DNA from: Serripes groenlandicus
Lineage: Eukaryota > Mollusca > Bivalvia > Cardiida > Cardiidae
DNA: 64,000 bases
Assembly (NCBI GenBank): GCA_031761405.1
Contig: JASEVX010000003.1
Coordinates: 143,150,350 to 143,214,349, forward strand
Reading direction: 5' to 3'
Below the pieces are notes generated by a model. It was not told the DNA's origin. It was given only the letters and a program-made list of their open reading frames with translations, and ran no database searches. Numbering within the stretch: position 1 is the first letter of the stretch; each line of letters begins with the position of its first letter. The position numbers and the translations under genes were made by a program. This document shows, in pieces, positions 24,437 to 35,398 of this stretch.

Positions 24437-24641
24437 ATTTACCCTTTCCCAAATCTGCAGCACATGGCTCTGAAAATATATTGGCAAAACGTGATCTCAA
24501 CTAATGATATTTTAAATATTAAAAAGAGTTCAAATCTTTGTTTCAAAATGAGAAATTGCTCACTAGGAATACTTTCTGTTTTGTCGCAAAGTTTTCAAAA
24601 GTCGTCTGTTAAAATCACGTTGAATGAGTAAAATGGTTAAT
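24437..24641. mobile_element. TTAA hairpin MITE
   Basis: It reads ttaccctttcccaaatctgc … tgagaaattgctcactagga … tttcaaaagtcgtctgtt … gagtaaaatggttaa. The central hairpin is partly lost. Confidence 0.7.
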
Positions 24642-25109
24642 ACGTGTTTAAATGACTAACGAATATGCAATACAACATTAAATCAAGTATATATATACAC
24701 ACTTTTCTTGCAACCAGCAGATTCTCAGATGAATAAACTGCCTATTTATTGGCTCGATATATTTGAAATATGATTATTCCTCCGATACTATGAAAGACAC
24801 GTGTTACTGGGACTACTTTTGACCCATATGCATGTACATGATCATGCAAATCCACCGTAGTACGGTACTGATAAATAGATGTTTGGTAAAATGTTAATAA
24901 CTGATAACCTATCTTTCTTACGGCACACACCGTTTTGGTGTACAGCCATACACATCTTAAGCAGCCACTCAGATGAAGAACAAGATATAACTGCTGAAGA
25001 CAGTATAATGATCAATACAGTTCAAATATGAAACATTGCATGTTTTGGCAGCCGTCAACTGGATTGTTAATAAAGGTGACCGCTAACACATGACTAATTG
25101 TAGTACCCC

Positions 25110-25295
25110 ATATGTAGACGCATGTTGCCTCTACAGCAGAAAACATCTGAAAACATTGTGGCAACAGGGGAAATTGTTCATAATGAGCAATTTCTCCTTT
25201 TGTTTCAATGTGGTCAACTCTGTTCAATAATGCTATTTTTTAAAACCATCTGCTGCATATTTGTTGTATATGGAAAGGGGGTGTTAAATGTATGA
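25110..25295. mobile_element. TTAA hairpin MITE (degraded ends)
   Basis: It reads gttgcctctacagcagaaaa … gaaattgttcataatgagca then atttctccttttg … accatctgctgcatatttgt. A shorter fragment (gtctctgcagcagacgaata) lies at about 25750-25800, within CTLD1's intron. Confidence 0.65.
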
Positions 25296-25389
25296 TAAAT
25301 TAATATGAGTAGTGTGTATAATAAACATTATTATCCAATCCATGCTTGTTGTTAATTCATAATTGTATCTTAGTTTATTATTATTCCAG

Positions 25390-25563
25390 ATGGCACTGCG
25401 TGTGAGAGCGGTTGGTTGGGGTTCAGGGGTCACTGTTATCTTTTCGGTGTCGGGTCATTGATGAACTTCACGGACGCCAGAGAGTTCTGTATTGATAACC
25501 AAGCTGATCTACCCTCCATCACCACCGAACAAGAAGCTGAGTTCCTGATAGAGACGAGGGAAT
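25390..25563 (+). CDS. Exon: C-type lectin domain 1, first half
   Basis: A 174-bp exon, opening after ttattattccAG and closing at gaaT|GTAAGA, phase 1-1. It encodes ACESGWLGFRGHCYLFG, then FTDAREFCIDNQADLPSI and TEQEAEFL. The C…GW…CY…A…FC…ADLPSI…E order is the classic start of a CTLD. The partner is 26158-26397. C-type lectin-like domains are extracellular folds of about 120 residues that bind sugars or proteins, in some cases with calcium. Confidence 0.9.
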
Positions 25564-26157
25564 GTAAGACGATAGCAGGCAACATTAAGCTCTTTGTTCT
25601 ATGTCAGAAATACATTTATCTTTAAAATGTATGGCTGTGAATTACTTGCTTATTGATTCAGAAATTAGAGGTCAAATTACGCCAAATACATCCGCGGGCT
25701 GAAACTTGGAGATTTACATGGAAACAATGAAGGAATTTGTATGGTGTATTGTTACCTAAAAGTCTCTGCAGCAGACGAATATTTGTTGTGGGGAAAATCC
25801 CACATCATTATCGTATAGATACAATTGTTCAAAATTAGCAATACTCCTTTTCCATTTCTTTTAATTTCAAAGTACTAAGCTCCCTCCTCATTGAATCATC
25901 TCGTCCACGTGTATTTAGGGGACGGTAGCATTATATATTCACAATTTGCATTCATCATGCAACATTTCAGTGTGCAAAAGGAATATTCACAATTTTCTAG
26001 ATGTTAACATGTTAAGGTATATCTTGTAATAGTGTGACAAATTTTATTATTATCAATATAATATTTATGATTTCATCATCATTATTACTTTCATTATTTG
26101 TAATAGCAATAATAATAGAAATTATATTAAAAATAATGTTTTTATAATACTTGCCAG

Positions 26158-26397
26158 TATTTCCTGATATGAATCTGGACGACTCTGGATACGAGTTTTG
26201 GTGGATCGGACTTTATGACAGTCGAGGTACCAAACTCTATTCCTGGACGGACGGTAACATTATGAGATACACGGATTTCGGGTCAGGACAACCGTCCGGT
26301 GACGAAGACTACAAATGTGCACTAGAAAAGGGTTTGAACTACTGGATCAGTGCTAGGTGTGACTTCATGGCTAATGTCATCTGTAAAAAAACACAAG
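26158..26397 (+). CDS. Exon: C-type lectin domain 1, second half
   Basis: A 240-bp exon, opening after atacttgccAG and closing at acacaaG|GTGAGG, phase 1-1. It encodes FWWIGLYDSRGTKLYSWTDG, then GSGQPSGDEDYKCALEKG and ARCDFMANVICKK. The WIGL, SWTDG and paired C…C/ICK signatures are present. The sugar-specificity tripeptide position reads QPS rather than EPN or QPD, and the WND calcium motif is replaced by ISARCDF. This is nevertheless the most canonical of the four CTLDs here, with all conserved cysteines. Confidence 0.9.
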
Positions 26398-26849
26398 GTG
26401 AGGGATCTTTTCTATCTCCTTTACTCCAATTAAACTATATGTATAATTCGACGACAATCGTCATTTAGATCAAAACCATCGAAGACAAGTTGTCGTGTTA
26501 CGTCGATCTATTTGTGTTCGTGAACGAGACGCATTATCTTCCACCATTATCCTGTTTTACGCGGTTTTAAAATGTCCCCCAGATATGTCATGTATATAAG
26601 TTTATATATATTTTATATACTGAACTTTTACCATGTAAAATAGTTATGGCGTTAATGAATGCCGTTTTTCAGTCTAATTCATTCTTGGTATTTTATACAT
26701 GACATACTAGTCCTCCTACACTCGGTCCATCCTTAGAAGTTGCATATTTCCCTGAGCAAGACATAACTATAGGTGGCTTTGAATAACGTAAGGGAAAATA
26801 ATCTAAATTAAAATCAACCAGCACATACTTTCTGTATATTCTCTGTGTA

Positions 26850-28830
26850 ATTCTTTAAGCAAATACCTTTTGCTTGAATACGTAAGATCTTGTGAAAAGT
26901 CTTCTCATTGAACACACAGGGACTTGTCTAAAATCGTTCTCCTCGAACACACAAGAACTTTTCAAAACCGTTCTTTTTGAACATCCAGGAACTTGTCTAA
27001 AAAGAAAATCTCGAATACACAGTAACTTGTCAAAAATCTTATAATTGAACTCACAGGAACTTTTCAAAATCCTTCTTATGGAACACCAATGAACTTTTCA
27101 AAAACCTCCTTTTTGAACACACAGGAACTTGTCAAAAAAATCTTATTGAACACCCAGGAACTTGTCTAAAATCTTCTCATTGAACACCCGAGAACTTGTC
27201 TAAAACCTTTCCATGGAACACCCAGGAACTTTTCTAAAAACTTCTCATTTAACACGCAGGAACTTGTCAAAAACATTCTTATTTAACACCCAGGAACTTG
27301 TCTAAAATCTTCTCATTGAACACCCAGGAACTTGTCTAAAACCTTCTCATTTAACACGCAGGAACTTGTCTAAAACCTTCTCATTTAACACGCAGGAACT
27401 TGTCTAAAACCTTCTCATTGAATATCCAGGAATTTGTCTAAAACGTTATCAGTGAACACACAGAAACTTGTCTAAAACTTTCTCATTTAACACTCAGGAA
27501 CTTGTCTAAAACCTTCTCATTGAACATACATGAACTTCTCTAAAACCTTCTCATTGAACACCCAGGAACTTCTCTAAAACCTTCTCATTGAATACCCAGG
27601 AAATTGTCTAAAACCTTCTCATTGAACACCACTCAGGAACTTGTCTAAAACCTTCTCATTGAACACACAGAAACTTGTCTAAAACTTTCTCATTGAACAC
27701 CAAGGAACTTGTATAAAACCTTCTCATTGAATACCCAGGAAATTGTCTAAAACTTTCTCATTGAACACTCTGGAACTTGTCTAAAACCTTCTCATTGAAC
27801 ACTCAGGAGCTTGTTAAAAACCTTCTCATTGAACACTCAGGAACTTGTCATAAACATTCTCCTCGATTACCAAGGAATTTGTAAAATCCCTTCTCATTGA
27901 ACACTCAGGAGTTTGTCAAACCCCTTTTTATTGAAAACCCAGGAACTTGTCTAAGAACTGCTCACTGAACACGTAGGGGCTTGTCAAAAACCTTCTCCTC
28001 GAATACCAAGGAATTTGTCAAAAACTTTCTCATTGAACACCCAGGAACTTATCCAAAATCTTCTCATTTAATACTCAGCAGCCTGTCAAAAACCTTCTCC
28101 TCGAATACCAAGGAATTTATGAAAATACTTTTAATTGAACACTTAGGAGCTTGTTAAACATCTTCTCATTGAACACTAAGGAATTTGTCCAAAACCTTCT
28201 CATTGAACACTCAGAAACTTGGCTAAAACGTCATTATTGACACACATGAACTTGTCTAAAACCGTCTCATTGAACAATCAGGAATTTGTCGAAAAAAATT
28301 CTCCTCGAATACCAAGGAATTTGTAAAATACCTTACCATCGAACACTCAAGAATTTGTCAAAACCCTTCTTATTGAACACCTAGGAACATGCTAAAACCT
28401 TCTCATTGAACACTCAGGAGCTTGTTAAAACCTTCTCACTGAACAATCAAGGGCTTGTCAAAAACTTTCTCATTGAACATTCAGGAACTTATCAAACATC
28501 TTCTCATTTAACACTCAGGGGCTTGTTAAAAACTTCTCATTGAACACTCAGGAATTTGTCAAAAACATTCTCCTCGAATACCAAGGAACATGTCAAAAAC
28601 CTTCTCATTGAACACTCAGAAACTTATCGAAAATCTTCTCATTTAACACTCAGAAGCATGTCAAAAACCTTCTCCTCGAAAACCAAGGAATTTATCAAAA
28701 GACTTTTGATTGAACACACAGGCACTTGTCAAAAATCTTCTCATGGAACACTCAAGAGGTTTTCAAAAAACCTTCTCCTCGAATACCAGGGAATCTGTCA
28801 AACACCTTCTCATTGAACACACATGAACTT
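26850..28830. repeat. 34-bp minisatellite in the CTLD1-WSC3 intron (about 57 copies)
   Basis: The unit is close to ttctcattgaacactcagga plus acttgtctaaaacc. Variants include ttctcctcgaataccaagga and tcatttaacacgcagg. Both strands give spurious open frames. It fills most of the 3.1-kb intron between 26397 and 29500. Confidence 0.95.
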
Positions 28831-29243
28831 GAAAAGATTGTAGGATAGCAATACCAATTACAGGAGATAAGAGTGGCCGTCTGGTTATAAGACATCTCGG
28901 TATAAACCAGAACAATAGTAAAGAAATTAAGAGAAATTGTTTATATCTTGTCTAGGCTTGAATCTAAAGAGAACTTTATATTAAAAACCTTTTTATAAAG
29001 GGACCAGGGTACGCATAATCTCGATTTAATTTAATCTTTCACCACTTGTATAGTTCAATAAAGCAACGTGTACTTGGAAACACACGGCGTTTACGTTAAA
29101 TGTACAGATCGATCTAGATATACACTGTTTGCTTGTTACTAGTAGCTAAAGAAAGCTAAAGTATGTCCCCGTCTCCGATCGTCCATTTGTATGCTGATCT
29201 TTACTCTACTTGTGATAACAACTTTAAGGTTAATATTCCTTAA
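28831..29243. other. Intron stretch, nothing recognised
   Basis: Unique-looking AT-rich sequence between the minisatellite and the next hairpin MITE. No exon or repeat with defined ends is visible. Confidence 0.5.
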
Positions 29244-29477
29244 TTCTTTCACACATACAACTCATCTGCAGCAGACTACTTTTTAAACGCATTGGCAAAA
29301 ATATGGAAAATCTCTGCAAATGAAGATGCGATAATTGAATTGATTTGGAAACATTGTTGCAAAATGAGAAATTGCTCATAATAAGCAATTTCTCCTTTTG
29401 TCACAATCATTTCTAAAGTTGTCTGCTGCAGATGCGACAAAATGCGTCTGTCCTTTATACGGTTGGAAGTGGGGTTA
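29244..29477. mobile_element. TTAA hairpin MITE, near-intact, abutting the WSC3 acceptor
   Basis: It runs from aattctttcacacatacaac with tctgcagcagactactttt to ggttggaagtggggttaa. The central hairpin gagaaattgctcataataag with caatttctccttttgtcac is excellent. The right end lies about 22 bp before the splice acceptor of the next exon. Confidence 0.88.
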
Positions 29478-29499
29478 AACAATGTCTTTCTATGAGCAG

Positions 29500-29760
29500 G
29501 ATGGAGTGAATGTAAGGCCTTACATTCTGTTCCAGCAGCCACATACAGTTTCACTACTACCGAGATGACCTTGACCTTTTGTATGGAGAAATGTAAAGGA
29601 AAGAGTACGACGTACGCGATATCGAAGGGGGAAACATGTTGGTGCGTGGACAGCGTTCCTGAATACGACAATGTATCGACGTCGGATTGTCTCGACTCCT
29701 GTCCTGGAGACGCCGTTCAGTTCTGTGGGGGAAACACGAATCACTACCGAGTCATGAATG
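29500..29760 (+). CDS. Exon: WSC domain 3
   Basis: A 261-bp exon, opening after ctatgagCAG and closing at atgaatG|GTATTC, phase 1-1. All eight WSC cysteines are present: SECKAL, LTFCMEKCKG, GETCWCVD, SDCLDSCPG and VQFCGGNTNH. The CWC and CPG…CGG signatures are typical. It opens the second WSC / mini-domain / CTLD module. An alternative acceptor 25 bp further in (ctgttccAG) would keep the frame phase but drop Cys1, so it is less likely. Confidence 0.87.
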
Positions 29761-29784
29761 GTATTCTTTTTAACTTTATCCAAT

Positions 29785-30535
29785 TTAAAAAATTAAACAA
29801 AGGGTTAAATAATACTAAATATAATTGAGGTAATACCGTGGTTAAATATTATAACCAAAGGTTTAAGCATTAAATATGTCAGCAAATAACAGCTTTTTTA
29901 AGGAAACACCACGTCAAATACGGAAGGAAAGACATTTTAGAGTCAACAAACTACATAATTTCAATTAACTGAGATAAGGATAAAGGTTTGGTAGACATTT
30001 GTTTTGTATTTCTTGATTGTATGATGGACATTTTTGGTTGAGAACACTGTCTAACCCTTTTCGCTACATATAGGTGCTTTCTCATGCCTCTAATGCAGAA
30101 TTCGGGTGAAAACAATGTTAAAACATTGTGACAAAATGAGACACTTCTCTAACTTGAACGAGTAATTACTCCTTTTGTCACAATGGTGTTTTTTCAGTAA
30201 TTATTAATTATACTTGCATCTTTAGAGATTTTCCATGTTTTTGCCTAGATGTTTTCAAGATTAAAGTTCTCCTCCAATTCCCTTGAAGGCAGAACTATTT
30301 GTGGACATATAGTTTACCCTCCCAATAGCGAGTCTGCCATTATTTCAAATGCCAAATGGATGAAAGGGCATTGAAGATTTCAGGGATTAAATTTAACCAA
30401 TGGTTAAATTCAACTTAAAATCATGGGTTTACATAACCACAAGGTAAAACAAAGTTGAGCAGCAGAAATAAAACCCCTAATTTTGTAACCGCAAGTTAAA
30501 TATTTAACCAATGGTTTAATTTAACCATAAATTGA
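29785..30535. other. Intron with a hairpin MITE and TTAACC palindromes
   Basis: A degraded TTAA MITE lies at about 30052-30260 (aaccctttt cgctacatata, gacaaaatgagac, ccttttgtcacaatgg). Short palindromes atttaaccaatggttaaat (about 30390) and tttaaccaatggttta (about 30507) bracket a possible 150-bp foldback. No exon is seen. Confidence 0.5.
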
Positions 30536-31343
30536 ATAACTTGTTCCTGGCAAGTCTTCGATATGTCGACTTCGCGCATTCTGAACAATGCCTTCCAGTT
30601 CGACCAAGTCATTCATATATTCTTTGACGTTCTAGAGAAGCGTTATGGTTTTGATATCGCCATATAACGGAATATTTTTCTTTGCATTGACGTATAACTT
30701 GATAATACTTTTTCGTATGCACTGGTCCTACTTTCTCATGATTATTCTTCTCGAATGAACTACTGCAGACGTAAAAGTTTTTAGCTCGTCTGTTTTTCGA
30801 AGAAAAAAAGGTCGGGGTATTGTATTACCCTTTGCGTCTTCATCGTCTGACTCATAACTTAAAACCCGTTCAACATTTTTAAATAAACTTGGTACACATG
30901 CTTTTGGAAACAATACGCATGTCTATACCAAGTCACATAACTCTATCTGTAATAATAATTCAGAAACGCCACTTGTTTTACTTAGAAGGCAAGCAGACGA
31001 GCGTTGGCGTTCGCTTGCGGCACTCTTGTTACGGCATGTGCTAACAGTGAAGATTAAAAAACCGTACGAATCTGCTATAGAAACGCATGCGTTCACATGT
31101 ATATCCACCTGACGATTGTTTGCATGGAAAGCAAAGAAGGCTTTAGGGGATTAATTATGGAATTTAATTAAATTCTTGTCTCGCATTTGTTTTTCATCGA
31201 CGTTCAAACTCGATTTTACAAAAGAAACAAACGTAAATATTTGAAGGAAACGATACATAGGATAAGGTTCCTAACAAATCTCGACTGGTTGTTTTGTAAA
31301 TGCGATATCCTTTACATGATTCCGTATATATTTCCTATTGTAG
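30536..31343. other. Intron between WSC3 and mini-domain 2, no exon recognised
   Basis: Short open frames on both strands (for example 30728-30913 minus) carry no domain signature. Confidence 0.45.
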
Positions 31344-31463
31344 TAACGGGAAGGGTGATGGCCAAGTCGTGTCAGGATTTACAAATACTTGGCATTGGTA
31401 ACGATACGTTTCTCACCTCATTAGACAATGAAGTAGTGGTTTTAGAATATTGCGTTGTTCCAG
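31344..31463 (+). CDS. Exon: mini-domain 2
   Basis: A 120-bp exon, opening after ttcctattgtAG and closing at gttccaG|GTTAGT, phase 1-1. It encodes AKSCQDLQILGIGNDTFLTS, then VVVLEYCVV. The C-x2-L opening and a closing cysteine are kept, but the central G-x-Y is replaced by F-L-T and the last aromatic by valine. It is the most diverged of the five mini-domain exons. Position (WSC before, CTLD after) and phases match the others. Confidence 0.62.
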
Positions 31464-31624
31464 GTTAGTGTTTTTATCCCATGCCTGACGTTATATTATT
31501 TATTTAATTGTTATGTATAAATATATAAAGTAATGCAGAGATATATACTTCACTTGTTTGGTAAATTCGTTTGTATTGAGTTTTTCGTCCTGTTCAACAA
31601 TTATTCCATTATATCAATGTGTTT

Positions 31625-31770
31625 CCTGGCTAAGTTATCCTGGCACCAGGCCGTAAGTCATAATGCTTACCGAACACTCCTTCACGACAAGGAAGGAAAT
31701 CCAGTACAACCACTTTTAATGTCCATGGTATGACCCGGGCGGGGACCTTCCGTACCCGAGATTGTTTGAA
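31625..31770 (-). mobile_element. tRNA-derived SINE fragment (family II)
   Basis: The plus-strand text caccaggccgtaagtcataa and ggtatgacccgggcggggac corresponds to the reverse complement of the 52535-52800 SINE. The 3' domain is missing. Confidence 0.6.
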
Positions 31771-32236
31771 CAGTGCTCAAGAAAACCCAGTCTCAGGACG
31801 TTTCGGACTAGTCTAGGATCGGGTTCAACACCACATCACGATCAGACTCTGCTATGTACGCTAATTATAGCCACATGTTTGATTTCTCTTGTGAAAAACA
31901 TTGTTCAAGTCATCTTGATTGGCCAAAAGACATGGCAGCAAGATATGAAAAAAAACATATAATGCCGTGTAGTCAATTTATCTTGAATAAGGAGTACACT
32001 ATTGAACCACCATGGTCATGTTGTTTCTGTTGAGCTGTCACCTGAGCTGCTAAGTATCCATATGTTATATTTATAATTCCTTTCATTGGTTGTTCAAGAC
32101 AACTTTAACCGTTCATATAATATAGTAAAAAGAACATTTAAGGATCACATGAGACGTCATTGTTCGCAAAACATCTTTTTTCATTTCGCTATAGCTAGAC
32201 GCTTCTTTAACATTTTTTTGCTGGTTTGCATTCAGT

Positions 32237-32332
32237 TAGTTTCTGGTTATTCATTTCTTAAGTCGTGTGATAACTTGAACATTACCTTATCGGATAACGA
32301 AATAGAAACAATTAAACACGTCTTATTTTCAG
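32237..32332 (+). pseudogene. Possible decayed mini-domain copy fused upstream of CTLD2
   Basis: The frame of the CTLD2 exon is open upstream and reads SFLKSCDNLNITLSDNE. This lines up with mini-domain 2 (AKSCQDL…SLDNE). An acceptor-like ttcagttAG at 32236 is in phase 1, and no donor separates it from CTLD2. It could be a relic duplicate of the mini-domain exon or an alternative 5' extension of the CTLD2 exon. The hydrophobic run FFNIFLLVCIQLVSG just upstream could instead pass for a signal peptide. Confidence 0.35.
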
Positions 32333-32497
32333 AATGTCCATATTCATGGGTTTCAATAGGATCCCGTTGTTACAAATTCTATCCGATAGCAGCTTTCGAT
32401 GTTGCCATGGAAACCTGTGCCAAAAGCGATGCGTATATCACTACAATAGAGGAACAAAGAGAACTGGATCAGCTTATATCTACAGCGAGTAATATAA
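32333..32497 (+). CDS. Exon: C-type lectin domain 2, first half
   Basis: A 165-bp exon, opening after cttattttcAG and closing at aataA|GTAAGA, phase 1-1. It encodes ECPYSWVSIGSRCYKFY, then FDVAMETCAKSDAYITTI and EEQRELDQL. The C…W…CYKF…A…C…A.I.TI..E pattern is a CTLD start. The second half is 3.8 kb away at 36265, because a 2.2-kb element and a duplicated segment occupy the intron. Confidence 0.88.
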
Positions 32498-32861
32498 GTA
32501 AGATTTTATCACGTTTATAGTGAAAGATTGGATATGATGTAGATTCAGGTTAAAACATTTAAATGCGACAGTTGATATTCGCAGAGAACAGCTGTTAGAT
32601 CATTCCAGTAAACCATGCATTCAACAGTAATGTAAAAGGTAAATACAAAGAGGAACACATAAGCATTCGAGCGAGTATATTATAATGTTAACCCTGTTGA
32701 AGTCGTTGGGCTATGAATATTATGATCCGTGATGTCATACGTTGTGTGTTCATGCGACATTCATGAAACTAGAATTGAATTGCGTGAACAGTCAATCTTA
32801 ATGTTAATCTTTTTAAACATTGTTACAGTCATGAACTAATTAGGTGCATATCAACTGTTAT

Positions 32862-33184
32862 TGTAAGTTGGACGAGTTCTTGCGTTGCCCGACCTTGTGA
32901 GGGCAGAACTCCGCGTAATGAACGAGTCCCAACACCTTTGTTTCCTATATTCATGCAAAGATAATTATATTGTCTATTTAAAAGTTGTCTTTTTTAATGT
33001 GGACTTAACACTTGTGTTGGAATGTTCTGTTAAATTTACATTTAAGTTTTATCATGTAATTATTATCCCTTTTCCGATGGTTGCTAAGAATTTACAGCGA
33101 TGCCATTTTGATTCCCCAATTGCTTGCGACTCGAAAATAAATAGTCGAAAAATGATACCATATGATGTGTTACGATTTTTAGAT
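32862..33184. repeat. Duplicated segment, copy A, left part
   Basis: It matches 42865-43260: ttggacgag…ttgcccga…gcagaactcc…aacgagtcccaacac, then catgcaaagataa and onward. Copy A is split from its right part (35399-36080) by the element at 33185-35398. Confidence 0.75.
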
Positions 33185-35398
33185 CACCTAGAGCCAAAGG
33201 CTCAAGGTGAGATATTCTGATCACTTTTTGTCCGTCCGGCGTCGTCCGTCGTTAACATTTAGACATTTAGATCATCTCCTCCTTAACCACTTGACCAATT
33301 TCAACCAAACTTCACAGGAATGTTTCTTTGGTGAACCTCTTTCAAAATTGTTCAAAGATTTAAATTCCATCGAGAACTTTGGTTGCTGCGGCAACAGAAA
33401 AGGGGAAAATTGCCAAATCTTAAAAAATCTTCTTGTCCAAAAGTACTGGCCGATTTAAAAATTATGTTGCACAAATGTTCCTTGAGGTACCCTCTACCAA
33501 GATTGTTCAAATATTTCCGATCCGTTGAAAAACATGGCCGCCAGGGGGCGGAGCTTATTTTCCTTATATGTGCATTGTTAAAACTTTAAAAATCTTCTTG
33601 TCCAAAAGTACTGGCCCGATTTGACAATTATTTTGCACAAATGTACATTGGGGCACCCTTTACCAAGATTGTTCAAATATTTCCGATCGGTTTAAAAACA
33701 TGGCCGCCAGGGGGCGGAGCCTGTTTTCCTTGTATGTGCATTGTTATAATTTTAAAAATCTTCTTGTCAAAAAGTACTGGCCTGATTTGAAAATTATTTT
33801 GCACAAATGTTCCTTGGGGCACCCTTTACCAAGATTGTTCAAATATTTCCGATCCGTTGAAAAACATGGCCGCCAGGGCGCGGAGCTTGTTTTCCTTATA
33901 TGTGCATTGTTAAAACTTAAAAAATCTTCTTGTCCAAAAGAACTGGCCCGATTTGACAATTATTTTGCACAAATGTACATTGGGGCACCCTTTACCAAGA
34001 TTGTTCAAATATTTCCGATCGGTTGAAAACATGGCCGCCAGGGGGCGGAGCCTGTTTTCCTTATATGTGCATTGTTATAATTTTAAAAATCTTCTTCTCA
34101 AAAAGTACTGGCCCGATTTGAAAATTATTTTGCACAAATGTTCCTTGGGGCACCCTTTACCAAGATTGTTCAAATATTTCCGATCCGTTGAAAAACATGG
34201 CCGCCAGGGCGCGGAGCTTGTTTTCCTTATATGTGCATTGTTAAAACTTAAAAAATCTTCTTGTCCAAAAGTACTGGCCCGATTTGAAAATTATTGTCCA
34301 CAAATGTTCATTGGGGCACCCTTTACCAAGATTGTTCAAATATTTCCGGTCCGTTGAAAAACATGGCCACCAAGGGCGGAGCCTGTTTTCCTTATATGTG
34401 CATTGTTTAAATTTTAAAAATCTTCTTGTCCAAAAGTACTGGCCCGATTTGAAAATTATTTTGCACAAATGTTCCTTGGGGCACCCTTTACCAAGATTGT
34501 TCAAATATTTCCGATCCGTTGAAAAACATGGCCGCCAGGGGGCAAAGCTTGTTTTCCTTATACGTGCATTGTTAAAACTTTAAAAATCTTCTTGTCCAAA
34601 AGAACTGGCCCGATGTGAAAATTATTTTGCACAAATGTTCCTTGGGGCACACTTTACCAAGATTGTTCAAATATTTCCGATCCGTTGAAAAACATGGCCG
34701 CCAGGGGGCGGAGCTTGTTTTCCTTATATGTGCATTGTTAAAACTTTAAAAATCTTCTTGTCCAAATGTACTGGCCCGATTTGAAAATTATTTTGCACAA
34801 ATGTTCCTTGGGGCACCCTTTACCAAGATTGTTAAAATATTTCCGATCGGTTGAAAAACATGGCAGTCAGGAGGCATCAGAAAAGGGGCAAAATGACAAA
34901 ATTTGGAAATTCTATTTTTGTTAAGTTCTTGTCTGATATTAAGGAAATTGAATATAAATCCTACTTCAGTGATCCTCTACATTTAATTTGTTCAAGCTGT
35001 TTTGATTAGTTACAAAATCATAGCAACCTCGCGTCATCACAAAAGGGGTAAATTGAACTTTTAGCTAAAATTACAACTCCTACCATTCCACTTGACCAAT
35101 TTCAACGTTACTTCATAGGAATGTTCCTTTGATGGTCCTCTTTCAAAATTGTTCAAATACTTGCATTCTGTGTAGAAACTTTGTTGCTGCAGCATCAGAA
35201 ATTGAGAAAGCTCTTGTTAGATTTCAAGATAAAAATGGCTTTTACTGATAAACTATTTCTTTAACTGAGTGTCCACTCCTTGCAGTTTCATTTGAACTCC
35301 TGATCAAATTTTCACAGATATTTGCAGTTAAATATTTGCTTCTAATTAACTATCATTCAGGTGATCGATTTTAGAGCCATCTTGGCCCTCTTGTTTTT
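33185..35398. mobile_element. 2.2-kb dispersed element inserted in the CTLD2 intron
   Basis: The left end reads agatcacctagagccaaagg with ctcaaggtgag. The right end reads caggtgatcgatttt … catcttggccctcttgttt. The uninterrupted copy at 42865-43915 shows the empty site, which sets the boundaries to within a few bases. The interior has ccaatttcaaccaaacttca-type text, common in bivalve dispersed repeats, and a 166-bp tandem array. No transposase frame is seen, so it is probably non-autonomous. The class is not determined. Confidence 0.75.
33426..34880. repeat. 166-bp tandem array (about 9 copies) inside the 2.2-kb element
   Basis: Unit starts (aatcttcttgtcc) fall at 33426, 33591, 33757, 33923, 34088, 34254, 34419, 34585 and 34751, that is every 165-166 bp. 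Each unit contains caaatatttccgatccgttg and catggccgccagggggcgga. Short open frames here on both strands are by-products of the repeat. Confidence 0.95.

Noticed and set aside
26855..28816. Open frames with repeated peptide motifs
   Set aside because: They are products of the 34-bp minisatellite; no start context, splice sites or conserved domain.
33207..34583. Series of overlapping open frames of 70-134 codons on both strands
   Set aside because: They repeat the same peptides every 166 bp and follow the tandem array in the 2.2-kb element.
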